Below are positions 35,087-43,472 of a stretch of 64,000 bases of DNA, piece by piece. A model generated the notes under the pieces. It saw nothing but the letters and a program-made list of their open reading frames with translations, searched no databases and was not told the origin of the DNA. This DNA is from Pigmentiphaga kullae (GTDB taxonomy: Bacteria; Pseudomonadota; Gammaproteobacteria; Burkholderiales; Burkholderiaceae_B): contig NZ_SGXC01000002.1 in assembly GCF_004216695.1 (NCBI RefSeq), forward strand, positions 1,240,001 through 1,304,000, given 5' to 3'. How positions within the stretch are numbered: the first letter of the stretch is position 1; every line of letters begins with the position of its first letter. Position numbers and translations under genes: made by a program.

Positions 35087-37455
35087 CGCGCACCTCCCTG
35101 CCCGGCTTCGTGCAACTGGCGCAGCAGGTAATCGGGCGTGATGGGCGTGCGGCACACGTCCACACCCAGTTCCGCCAGCGCATCGCGCACGGCATTGGCG
35201 ATGGCGGCGGGCGGCGCCACGGCGCCCCCTTCCCCCATGCCCTTCATGCCGAACTCGGAATGCGGCGACGGCGTGCTGAAGTGCAGGATGGAAATCGGCG
35301 GCACCTCGACCGCGCTGGGCACGGCGTAGTCGCCGAAGGTCACCGTTTGCGGCTGGCCGTTGCTGTCGTAGATCATTTCTTCATACAGGGCCTGGCCGAT
35401 GCCTTGCGCGACGCCGCCGCGTATCTGGCCGTCCAGGATCAGGGGGTTGACCACGGTGCCGCAGTCCTCCACCACCAGGTAGTCCAGGATCCTGACGAAG
35501 CCGGTGTCCGGGTCGACGCTGACGCGCGCGGCATGCAGCGTGTAGGAAAACGTTCCGGTCTCGACGCCGGGCCGGTAATCGGCCTGGAACGAGAAGCCGG
35601 GGGAAATGGAGCGCGGCAGCTTGCTCACGCCCACGTAGGCGACGCGGGCCAGGTCGCCGAAAGACGTCGTGCCCTGCGGCGAGACGCAGGCGCCGTCGCG
35701 CACCTCGACCTGCGCGTCGTCCGTCTCGTGCAGCACGGCGTGGATGGCGCGCGCCTTGCCGACGATGTCGCGGCAGGCCATGGCCACCGCCCCGCCCGCC
35801 ATCACGATGGAACGCGAGGCGACCGAACCCAGTCCGTAGGGCGCCGCCGAGGTATCGCCCTGGCGTATCCGTATCGCCGAGATGGGCAGCGTGGTGATCT
35901 CGGCCGCGATCTGCGCCAGGCTGGTGAAATGCCCCTGCCCGTGCGACAGCGTGCCGACCTCGATGACCAGCGTGCCGTCCATGTTCAGCGTGGCGCGCGC
36001 CGACTCGTGGCCATAGATCAGCGGCGAGCCCCGGCGGCGCCATTCCTCGGCGCCGTGCGCGGCCTGCTCGACCAGCATCGCATAGCCCACGCCCACCCGG
36101 CAGCCGTCCCCGGCCTGCCGCGAAACGGGCCAGTTCTCGGCCACGAAGCGCCCAGCGGCATCGACGATCTCGCGATAGTTGCCCGAGTCATAGGCCAGCC
36201 CCGTGGCCGACACGTAGGGCATCTGCGCCGGCGAGATCAGGTTGGCCCGGCGCACGTCCAGCGGGTCGGCGCCCAGTTCGCGGGCGACTTCCTCGATGAT
36301 GCGCTCCATCGCGAAGCAGCCGCCCGGCCGGCCCACGCCCCGGTACGGACCCAGCGGGCTCTTGTTGGTGTGGATGCTGACGGCCTCGTAGCGATAGTTG
36401 CGGATGTCGTAGGGCCCCAGCATGACGTTGGTGGCCATGTTGGCCTCGATGGCCCCGGTGGAGGTCTTGGCCGAATAGGCCCCGGCGTCCACCACCACCA
36501 GCGCGTCCAGCGCGTGGATCCGGCCCGTGTCGTCGAAATAGGCGGTGATGCGCTGCTCGTGCTGACGGCTGTGGTTGCTGGCGACGAAATGCTCGTAGCG
36601 GTCCTCGATCCAGCGCACCGGCCGCCGCAGCTTCCAGGCCAGCGCGGTCACCAGCACTTCCTCGGGATAGAGATTGCTCTTGGAGCCGAAGCCGCCGCCC
36701 ACGTCCGGCACGACCACGCGGATGTCGGCCTCGGTCAGGCCCGGAATCTGTTCGGCCAGGAAGGTGCGGATCAGGTGCGGACGCTGGCTGGACACGTGCA
36801 CCACCATGCCGCCGGCCGGATCCGGATAGGCCAGGCAGCCCCGGCATTCCAGCGGGCTGGCCAGCACCCTGCCCATGGACAGGCGGCGCGTGACCTGCCG
36901 CAGGCCACGCGCGGCCGGATCGTCGATGATGGACTGCGCATCGCCCAGCGCGCGGCCGATGCGCATGACCAGGTTGGATTCCAGGTGGTCGTGCAGCGGC
37001 ACGCCCGGATGCTCGACCTCGTCCCAGGCATCGACCACCGCGGCCAGCGGCTCGATGTCCAGTTGCACCTGCTCGGCGCGCTCCTCGGCCTCGGCCCGGG
37101 TCGCGCCCAGCGCCAGCACCACGGGCTCGCCGGCGAAACGCACCTTGCCGTCGGCCAGCAGCGGATACGGCGCGCCGTTGAACTCCGGACGCAACAGCGC
37201 GCAGTAGATGGGCAAGGCCAGGCCGGCGATGTCGGCCGCGGTCCAGAACGTCCCGGCCGGCAACTCCGGCGGCAGCGTCACGCCCTTCAGGCGGCCGTGG
37301 GCCACCGGACTGCGGCAGAACGCCACTTCCAGGCACCCGGCCACCTGGATGTCCGCCACGAAGGCGCCCCCGCCTGCCAGGTGGCGGGCATCCTCCACCC
37401 GGGCCAGCGGCCGCCCGATATGGGCGTAGCCACCGTCGACCTTGCTTTGCCCCAT
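35083..37455 (-). CDS. coxL: Molybdenum hydroxylase large (molybdopterin) subunit
   Basis: Xanthine-oxidase-family large subunit of 790 residues that binds molybdopterin-cytosine dinucleotide. VGGGFGSKSNLYPEE and the active-site loop region GPYRGVGRPGG are clear, as is the conserved Glu in GEGGAVAPPAA near the C-terminus. The loop differs from the AYXCSFR loop of true CO dehydrogenase, so a hydroxylase for an organic ring is expected. ATG 37455 lies 2 bp after the Bug stop; a GTG 6 bases earlier is an alternative. No maturation genes (coxDEF) lie in the window. Confidence 0.93.
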   Translation of the reverse strand: MGQSKVDGGYAHIGRPLARVEDARHLAGGGAFVADIQVAGCLEVAFCRSPVAHGRLKGVTLPPELPAGTFWTAADIAGLALPIYCALLRPEFNGAPYPLLADGKVRFAGEPVVLALGATRAEAEERAEQVQLDIEPLAAVVDAWDEVEHPGVPLHDHLESNLVMRIGRALGDAQSIIDDPAARGLRQVTRRLSMGRVLASPLECRGCLAYPDPAGGMVVHVSSQRPHLIRTFLAEQIPGLTEADIRVVVPDVGGGFGSKSNLYPEEVLVTALAWKLRRPVRWIEDRYEHFVASNHSRQHEQRITAYFDDTGRIHALDALVVVDAGAYSAKTSTGAIEANMATNVMLGPYDIRNYRYEAVSIHTNKSPLGPYRGVGRPGGCFAMERIIEEVARELGADPLDVRRANLISPAQMPYVSATGLAYDSGNYREIVDAAGRFVAENWPVSRQAGDGCRVGVGYAMLVEQAAHGAEEWRRRGSPLIYGHESARATLNMDGTLVIEVGTLSHGQGHFTSLAQIAAEITTLPISAIRIRQGDTSAAPYGLGSVASRSIVMAGGAVAMACRDIVGKARAIHAVLHETDDAQVEVRDGACVSPQGTTSFGDLARVAYVGVSKLPRSISPGFSFQADYRPGVETGTFSYTLHAARVSVDPDTGFVRILDYLVVEDCGTVVNPLILDGQIRGGVAQGIGQALYEEMIYDSNGQPQTVTFGDYAVPSAVEVPPISILHFSTPSPHSEFGMKGMGEGGAVAPPAAIANAVRDALAELGVDVCRTPITPDYLLRQLHEAGQGGAR

Positions 37456-37457
37456 GC

Positions 37458-38465
37458 TCACTCCAGCGTCACCTTGGCATCCTTGATGATGCCGCCCCAC
37501 ATGTTGAAGTCATTGCGCATGCGCTTCTTCAGATCGTCCACCGAGGTGTCCATGGGCGCAAGCCCCAGGTCGATCAGCGAACTGCGCACGTCCGGCTTCT
37601 TCAGGATCTTGTTCACTTCGTCGTTGATGGAAGCAACCACGGCGGGCGGGGTCTGCGCCGGCGCCATCAGGATGAACCAGCTCGACAGCTCCTCGTCGGG
37701 CAGGCCGGACTCCTTCAAGGTCGGCAGCGCCGGCGTGCTCGGGAAGCGGTTGCGCGCCCCCACCATCAGCAGGCGCACCTTGCCGGCATCCACCATGGGG
37801 CGCAGCGGCGGGATGTTGTCGAAGCTGAAGTCGATGTCGCCCTGCGCCAGCGCCACCGATGCCGGACCGCTGCCCTTGTAGGGCGAGTGGACGGCCTTGA
37901 TGCCGAGCTGCTTGATCAGCCATTCGGAAGCCAGGTGCAGCGTGCTGCCGGGACCCGCCGAGCCGAAGGTCACGCCTTTCTCGGTGGCGGCCTTGGCCTT
38001 GATCTCGGCGATGAAGTCCTTGACGTTGGTCGCCTTGATGCCGGGCCCCACGGCCAGGAACGGCGGCACTTCGACGATACCCACCACCGGTACCAGTTCC
38101 TTCATGGCGTCGTAGTCGAGCCTGGGGTACAGGTGCGCATTGTTGACGACCGAGGTGGTGGCCAGCAGCAGCGTGTAGCCATCGGGCGCGGACCGGATCA
38201 CGTTGCGGGTCGCGATCTGGGTGCTGGCGCCGGGCTGGTTCTCGACCACCACGGCCTGGCCATAGACTTCCTGAAGTTTCCTGCCGATCAGCCGCGCCGT
38301 CACGTCGCTGCCGCCGCCCGCGGCGAAAGGCACGATGATCTTGATGGGACGGCTGGGATAGTGGTCGGCCGCCGTGGCAGTGGCGGCACAGACCGCGGCG
38401 GCGCAGGCAAGCACGGCACCGGCGGTGCGTCGCGCGAAAAGCGATGAACTCAACGACATCTTCAT
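37458..38465 (-). CDS. Bug/TctC-family solute-binding protein of the aromatic operon
   Basis: Periplasmic binding protein of 335 residues with signal peptide (cleavage near TATAADHY) and family blocks YPSRPIKIIVPFAAGGG and VVVENQPGAS. ATG 38465 is the first Met of the signal. It sits between the RidA gene (71 bp upstream) and coxL (2 bp downstream), so it probably recognises the substrate of the pathway encoded by this operon. Confidence 0.93.
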   Translation of the reverse strand: MKMSLSSSLFARRTAGAVLACAAAVCAATATAADHYPSRPIKIIVPFAAGGGSDVTARLIGRKLQEVYGQAVVVENQPGASTQIATRNVIRSAPDGYTLLLATTSVVNNAHLYPRLDYDAMKELVPVVGIVEVPPFLAVGPGIKATNVKDFIAEIKAKAATEKGVTFGSAGPGSTLHLASEWLIKQLGIKAVHSPYKGSGPASVALAQGDIDFSFDNIPPLRPMVDAGKVRLLMVGARNRFPSTPALPTLKESGLPDEELSSWFILMAPAQTPPAVVASINDEVNKILKKPDVRSSLIDLGLAPMDTSVDDLKKRMRNDFNMWGGIIKDAKVTLE

Positions 38466-38536
38466 GTTCGATACCTTGAGCGAAGAGGGGAAAGGACGCA
38501 TCGGCGGCACGCGGGGTCCGCGCGCCGCCAGCCTGC

Positions 38537-38917
38537 CTAGCGGGTCGCCACGACCTCGATCTCCAGCATCATCCCGGCGATCGCCAGGGGTGCCTCGATC
38601 GTGGTGCGGGCCGGAAACTTGCCTTCCTGGAAATAGCCGCGGTAGATCTCGTTCATCTCGTTGAAGCGGCTGATGTCGGTCAGGATCACGTTGGCCTTCA
38701 CGACCTTGTCCAGCGAGCTGTCGCATTCGCCCAGGATCTGCTTGAGGTTCTTCATCACCTGGTGCATCTGCTCGGAGAAGGTCGGCGCCAATTGGCGGTT
38801 GGCGTCGAAGGGCGTGGTGCCCGAGACGAAGACGAAGTCGCCGGCGACGACCGCGTGCGAAAGCGGCGCCTTGGGCTTGGCGACGGCGTCGGACATGAAA
38901 ATCTTGCTTGTGGACAT
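38537..38917 (-). CDS. RidA-family enamine/imine deaminase
   Basis: RidA/YjgF/Rid family protein of 126 residues, normally a trimer that hydrolyses enamines or imines to ketones and ammonia. The conserved substrate-binding Arg lies in FPARTTIEA and the segment VFVSGTTPFD is typical. As the first gene of the operon it fits a pathway whose ring opening yields enamine intermediates. ATG 38917 is taken as start. Confidence 0.92.
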   Translation of the reverse strand: MSTSKIFMSDAVAKPKAPLSHAVVAGDFVFVSGTTPFDANRQLAPTFSEQMHQVMKNLKQILGECDSSLDKVVKANVILTDISRFNEMNEIYRGYFQEGKFPARTTIEAPLAIAGMMLEIEVVATR

Positions 38918-39021
38918 GAGGGGCCTCGATAATGACTGGCGGGAAACGCTCGAACCGCCGGCTGCTGTGCCGCCACCTTGGCGTCAGTCTTGCCGGTCGC
39001 CGAAAAATTATCGGGAGATCG

Positions 39022-39030
39022 CCCCCCCCC
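39022..39030. repeat. Run of nine C in a divergent promoter region
   Basis: A homopolymer of nine C on the plus strand lies between the ridA start (38917) and the LysR start (39161). The rest of 38918-39160 shows no clear operator. Such runs can change length by slippage; in Bordetella, C-runs in fimbrial promoters do so. Confidence 0.6.
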
Positions 39031-39160
39031 AACAAGACAAGGGGCACGCACACCATGTTCTCGATCCGAGAACACCCGCACGCCACCGGGGCATGCGACG
39101 CTACATCCTTGGACATCGATCGCACGAGGGCGGTGCGCGGCACCGGAATGGGGAACCTGC

Positions 39161-40075
39161 ATGAACCCGGCTGACCTGGCCAGCTTCTATGAAGTCGCGG
39201 TATGCAAGGGCATACGGCGCGCATCGGAACGGCTCGACATCGCGCCCTCGGCCCTGAGCAAGCACATCAAGCGGCTGGAAGGCGAACTGGGCATCAAGCT
39301 GCTGGACCGCTCCAGCCGCGGCGTCGTGCTGACGCCGGCGGGCGAGGTCTGCCTGCACTATGCCGAGGAAGTGCTGCACGGCCAGCGGCGCATGCTGGCC
39401 GAACTCGAGGCGCTCAAGGGCCTGCGCAACGGCCACGTGAAGCTGTATTCCACCGAGGGCCAGATCGAGTTCGTGACCCAGACCGTGGCCGGATTCCAGC
39501 AGCGCTATCCCGGCGTGACCTTCGAGATCGTCGTGGCCGGCACCGAGACCACGCTGGCCGCGGTCACCAGCGGCGACGCGGACCTGGGCCTGGCGTTCAC
39601 CCCCACGCCGCACGACGCCATCGAATGCGCGCTACGCATCTCCGCGCCGCTGGAGGCGGTGATGGCGCCCACGCACGAACTGGCGCGCCGCAAGTCCATA
39701 TCGCTGCGCGAGATGCTGAATCACCGCACGGCGCTGCCGGCCTCGGACTTCGGCATACGCCGCCTGATCGACTCCATCTGCGCGGGCGAACGCCTGCGGG
39801 TGGCGCCGGCGATGGTGACCAACTCCATCGCCGCGATGAAGAACTACGCGCGCAACCAGGGCGGCATCACCATCCTTTCGCACATGTCCATCCACCATGA
39901 ACTGGACGCGGGCGACCTGGTCAGCATTCCGCTGTCGCATCCCATCCTGGGCAAGACCTGCGTGGACGTCTGCGTGCTGGGCCGCCGGCGCCTGCCGCAG
40001 GCCGTCAGCGCCTATCTGCAGCACATGCGCAAGCAGGTACGCACGTTGTATGGCCAGGACGGCGGCGGACGCTGA
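39161..40075 (+). CDS. LysR-family regulator of the aromatic operon
   Basis: LysR-type regulator of 304 residues: winged helix-turn-helix about 1-60 (GIRRASERLDIAPSALSKHI) and an effector domain. The ATG at 39161 begins normal family sequence; longer in-frame reading upstream is non-coding. It is divergent from the RidA-Bug-Cox-dioxygenase operon 243 bp away and is the obvious candidate for its inducer-dependent control. It is followed, tail to tail, by the bioC-bioD gene. Confidence 0.92.
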   Translation: MNPADLASFYEVAVCKGIRRASERLDIAPSALSKHIKRLEGELGIKLLDRSSRGVVLTPAGEVCLHYAEEVLHGQRRMLAELEALKGLRNGHVKLYSTEGQIEFVTQTVAGFQQRYPGVTFEIVVAGTETTLAAVTSGDADLGLAFTPTPHDAIECALRISAPLEAVMAPTHELARRKSISLREMLNHRTALPASDFGIRRLIDSICAGERLRVAPAMVTNSIAAMKNYARNQGGITILSHMSIHHELDAGDLVSIPLSHPILGKTCVDVCVLGRRRLPQAVSAYLQHMRKQVRTLYGQDGGGR

Positions 40076-40084
40076 AGGCCGGCC

Positions 40085-41509
40085 TCAGGCGCCCGCGGCT
40101 CCGGCCGCTTCCAGCACCTGCTCCAGCGGTTCGATGCCGCGCGCCAGGGCAGCCACCACACCGGCATCGACGGCGGATAGACGCGGGATCTCGGCCAGCA
40201 CGCGGACCTTGCCGAACTGTTCGATGCCGAGCCGGTTGCCCGCCGAGGGCTCGCCGCTCATCACCACGCCCGCCACCGGGATGCTGCGCGCGCGCAGGGC
40301 CTCCAGCGACAACAGCGTGTGATTGAGCGTGCCCAGCGTGCTGCGCGCCACCAGCACCACCGGCAGCCCCAGGCGGGCGATCAGGTCGATCATCGTCGCC
40401 CGCTCGTCGATGGGGACCAGCAGCCCGCCGGCGCCCTCCACCACCAGCGGCGCGCGCGTGGCGGGCAGCGCGATATCGGCCGCGTCCAGCGCCACGCCTT
40501 CCTCGCGCGCGGCCGCCCAGGGCGACAAGGGCGCCTGCAGCACCGCGTGGGGCGCATGGATGCGTCCGGGCGCAAGATCGGCCAGAAGCGCCACCGTGCC
40601 GGTGTCGTCGGGTTCGGTCGCCACGCCGGTCTGCAAGGGCTTCCAGTAGTCGGCCTGCCAGGCGCGCGCCAGCACGGCGGACACCAGCGTCTTGCCGATG
40701 CCGGTATCGGTGCCGGTGACGAACACGCCGCGCGGCGCCCCTCCCTTGTTCCAGGTGCCGTAGGCCAGGTGGTAGGTCACGCTTGCTCCCTGAGTATCGA
40801 AACTGCGCAGTATCCGTTTGAACGTGGCCGGCGGCAGCGGCCGGCGGCCCGGCGCGGGCGCATCCGCGCCTATCGCCTTGAGTCCGCGCAGGAACGCCAT
40901 GCCGTCGCGATGGGGCTGCACCCGCCGTTCGGCCCGCATGATGCGGCGCAGGCCGGGCAGCGCGGCGCCTATGTCCGCGGGACGGGGATAGTCGCGAACC
41001 GCGGCGTCCACGCCATGGTTCTCATGCGCGGCCCGCCATTCGGCGAAGGTGCCGTCGGCCAGCGTGGCCACGGCCATCCAGCCGCCCTCGGCCAGCAGGC
41101 CGCCCAGCCGCGCCAGCCCGGCATCCAGGTCGCCGAACCATTGCACGGCCATGCTGGAACAGATCAGGTCGAACTCGCCCAGCCCCGCATCGGGATGCTC
41201 GCCGTCCATGGCCAGGAAACGACAGGTGCCGGGCAACGCCAGCCGATGCCGCGCGGTCTCCAGCATGGCGGGCGAGATGTCGGTCAGCGTCCACCGCGCG
41301 GGCCCCAGCCGGCGCGCCAGGGCCTCGGCCAGGAAGCCCGTGCCGCAGCCTATCTCCAGGATGCGCGGGCGATCCGGCAGCGGCAGGCGGACGATGCGCG
41401 CGGCCAGTTCCTCGGCCACCTCGCGCTGCAAGCCCGCATGGCGCTCGTAGCGCTCCGCCGCATCGCCGAAGCGGCGGGCCACGGCCCGCCCATGGACGTG
41501 CGCCGTCAT
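40085..41509 (-). CDS. bioCD: Fused BioC-BioD: malonyl-ACP methyltransferase and dethiobiotin synthetase
   Basis: A 474-residue fusion of two biotin enzymes. Residues 1-255 are a BioC-type SAM methyltransferase (ILEIGCGTGFLAE at 50-62, TYHLAYGTW near the end of the domain), which methylates malonyl-ACP to start pimelate synthesis. Residues about 258-474 are BioD, the ATP-dependent carboxylase that makes dethiobiotin, with Walker A VTGTDTGIGKT (264-274), KPLQTG and VEGAGGLLVP. No stop or start separates them. The gene overlaps the BioH-like gene upstream by 4 bp. Confidence 0.94.
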   Translation of the reverse strand: MTAHVHGRAVARRFGDAAERYERHAGLQREVAEELAARIVRLPLPDRPRILEIGCGTGFLAEALARRLGPARWTLTDISPAMLETARHRLALPGTCRFLAMDGEHPDAGLGEFDLICSSMAVQWFGDLDAGLARLGGLLAEGGWMAVATLADGTFAEWRAAHENHGVDAAVRDYPRPADIGAALPGLRRIMRAERRVQPHRDGMAFLRGLKAIGADAPAPGRRPLPPATFKRILRSFDTQGASVTYHLAYGTWNKGGAPRGVFVTGTDTGIGKTLVSAVLARAWQADYWKPLQTGVATEPDDTGTVALLADLAPGRIHAPHAVLQAPLSPWAAAREEGVALDAADIALPATRAPLVVEGAGGLLVPIDERATMIDLIARLGLPVVLVARSTLGTLNHTLLSLEALRARSIPVAGVVMSGEPSAGNRLGIEQFGKVRVLAEIPRLSAVDAGVVAALARGIEPLEQVLEAAGAAGA

Positions 41510-42174
41510 GCCGGATCCACGGCACCCGCATGTTCACGCGCGAACATGCGAATCTGGTTGGCGCACCACTCGGGGTGTGTCAGCGGCAGCAGGTGTCCGC
41601 CGCCCGCGCACCAAGCGACCTCGCCGCCGAACGAGGCGGCAGTGAGCGCCGGCGCGACGACCGGATCGGCATCGCCGGCCAGGACCCGGACCGGCACGCG
41701 CCGCCCCGCCCAGGCCGCGCGCGCATCGCCCTCGCACAGATGGCGCAGGCCGGCGGCCAGGGCGTCCCCGTCCAGCGCGCCCGCGTCGACGGGCTCCTCG
41801 GCGCCGCAGCGCCGGCGGAATTCGCCCACCACGGCCGCGGGATCCGCCGCCAGGCGCGCCAGCATGCGGTCCAGCACCCTGGGCGCCACCCCTTGGGGAA
41901 AATCGGCGGCGGCCGAGAAACGCGCGAATCCGTTGATCAGGACGAGGCCGCGGCAGCCGCCGCCCGCCTCCTCCAGGCCGCGCATGGCGCCCAGCGAATG
42001 CCCCACCGCCACATAGGCCGGCGGGCGTCGGGCCGCAACGGCGCGGCCGAAGTAGCCGGCATCGTCGGCGTGGATCTCCCAGCCGTCCAGATGCGCGCGC
42101 ATGGGCGCCCAGGTCGAGGCATCGAAGCCCCACCCATGCAGGAGCACCAGCGGCAGGCGCGCGCCGCCGGTCAT
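41506..42174 (-). CDS. bioH: BioH-like alpha/beta hydrolase (pimeloyl-ACP methyl ester esterase)
   Basis: An alpha/beta hydrolase of 222 residues. VLLHGWGFDAS is the oxyanion region, GHSLGA the nucleophile elbow, an Asp follows in LAGDADPV and a catalytic His in GGHLLPL. The position between bioF and bioC-bioD, with 4-bp overlaps on both sides, supports the role of removing the methyl group from pimeloyl-ACP methyl ester. It is shorter than E. coli BioH (256 residues), so other pimeloyl-ester esterase types are possible. Confidence 0.82.
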   Translation of the reverse strand: MTGGARLPLVLLHGWGFDASTWAPMRAHLDGWEIHADDAGYFGRAVAARRPPAYVAVGHSLGAMRGLEEAGGGCRGLVLINGFARFSAAADFPQGVAPRVLDRMLARLAADPAAVVGEFRRRCGAEEPVDAGALDGDALAAGLRHLCEGDARAAWAGRRVPVRVLAGDADPVVAPALTAASFGGEVAWCAGGGHLLPLTHPEWCANQIRMFAREHAGAVDPA

Positions 42175-43373
42175 GGCCGGCCTCCGTTGCCGCCCGCGGT
42201 CCGTGCGCGCAATTCGGCGATGGTGCCGGCCAGGCGGGCCACGTCCGCTTCCTTGTGCGCGGCGCTGAGCGCGATCCGCAGCCGGCTGGTGCCCGCCGGA
42301 ACCGTGGGTGGACGGATCGCCACCGCCAGCAGGCCCCGTTCGCGCAACCCATCGCTCAAGGCCAGCGCCGCGCCGGCTTCGCCCACGATGGCGGGCACGA
42401 TCTGCGTCGACGACGCGCCCGTCTCCAGCCCCTGCTCCGCCAGCGCCCGCCGCAGTCCGTCGCCCAGGCCCGCCAGCAGTTGCCGCTCGTCGTCCATGCC
42501 TGGCACGAGATCGAGCGCGGCGTCGATGGCGGCCAGCACCGGCGGCGGCAGGGCCGTGGTGTAGATGAATCCCGAGCAGACGTTCACGAGGTAGTCGCAC
42601 AATTGCCGCGAGCCCGCCACGTAGGCGCCGAAGCTGCCCATGGCCTTGCTGAAAGTGCCCATGGCCAGATCCACCCTCCCCCCGCCCAGGCTGGCCAGCC
42701 CGGCCCCGCTCGGCCCCAGCACGCCGGTGGCGTGGGCCTCGTCCAGGTAGACGAAGGCCCCGTGGCGTTCGGCCACCCGGCACAGCGCGGCCACGTCGGT
42801 GCGGTCGCCATCCATGCTGAACACGCTTTCCGTCACGATCAGGCGCGGCCCCGGCTGGCCGGCACGCTCGGCCAGCAGCGCATCCAGGTGATCGAGATCG
42901 TTGTGCCGGAAGCGTATCTGCCGCACGCCCGCGGCCTGGCAGCCGTGGTGCAGGCTGGCATGGTTCAGCCGGTCGCAGAACACCAGCGGGTCGCCCTGGC
43001 CCGGCACGCGCAGCAAGGCCGGCAGCACGGCGGCGTTGGCCTGCCAGCCGGAGGCGAACAGCAGCGCCGCCTCGGTCCCCTTGAAGCGGGCCAGCTTGGC
43101 TTCGACGGCCTGGTGCAGGTCGAGGTTGCCCGACACCAGGCGCGAGGCGCGCGCGCCGGCGCCATGGCGCGAAGTCCAGTCGGCCACGCGCTCGGCCAGC
43201 AAGGGATGCCTGGCCAGGCCGAGATAGTCGTTGCTGGAGAAATCGACGACGTCATGGCCTTCGAACGTCACATGCCCGCCGCGCGCCGCGGCGGCGGTGC
43301 GCAAACGGCGCCGCGTCTGGCGCTGCGCGGCGCGGTCGAGCTCTTGGGTAAACAGGGAATCGAATATGGACAT
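42171..43373 (-). CDS. bioF: 8-amino-7-oxononanoate synthase
   Basis: PLP enzyme of 400 residues that condenses pimeloyl-ACP with alanine in biotin synthesis. FSSNDYLGLA at the N-terminus, the DEAHATGV cofactor-aspartate motif and GTFSKAMGSFG with the PLP lysine are present. ATG 43373 begins normal sequence. It is the first gene of the bioF-bioH-bioCD operon, all coupled by ATGA overlaps, and is divergent from bioA (99-bp gap). Confidence 0.95.
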   Translation of the reverse strand: MSIFDSLFTQELDRAAQRQTRRRLRTAAAARGGHVTFEGHDVVDFSSNDYLGLARHPLLAERVADWTSRHGAGARASRLVSGNLDLHQAVEAKLARFKGTEAALLFASGWQANAAVLPALLRVPGQGDPLVFCDRLNHASLHHGCQAAGVRQIRFRHNDLDHLDALLAERAGQPGPRLIVTESVFSMDGDRTDVAALCRVAERHGAFVYLDEAHATGVLGPSGAGLASLGGGRVDLAMGTFSKAMGSFGAYVAGSRQLCDYLVNVCSGFIYTTALPPPVLAAIDAALDLVPGMDDERQLLAGLGDGLRRALAEQGLETGASSTQIVPAIVGEAGAALALSDGLRERGLLAVAIRPPTVPAGTSRLRIALSAAHKEADVARLAGTIAELRARTAGGNGGRP

Positions 43374-43472
43374 GGTCCAGCGGTGCGCCCGAAGGCGCCC
43401 GCACCGTAGAATGCGTGTCATTGTAGAGGAACGACCGGCCCGGCTTCCCGCCCTGGCCGGCGCAGGACGATC

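Noticed and set aside
30874-37455. True aerobic CO dehydrogenase (coxMSL) cluster
   Set aside because: The active-site loop of the large subunit differs from the form I motif and neighbours are ring-degrading enzymes; the maturation genes coxDEF are absent.
35110-37881. Plus-strand open frame of 923 codons antisense to coxL and its neighbours
   Set aside because: Composition is rich in His, Arg, Gly, Gln and Val, typical of antisense reading of GC-rich codons; the minus strand has clear catalytic motifs.
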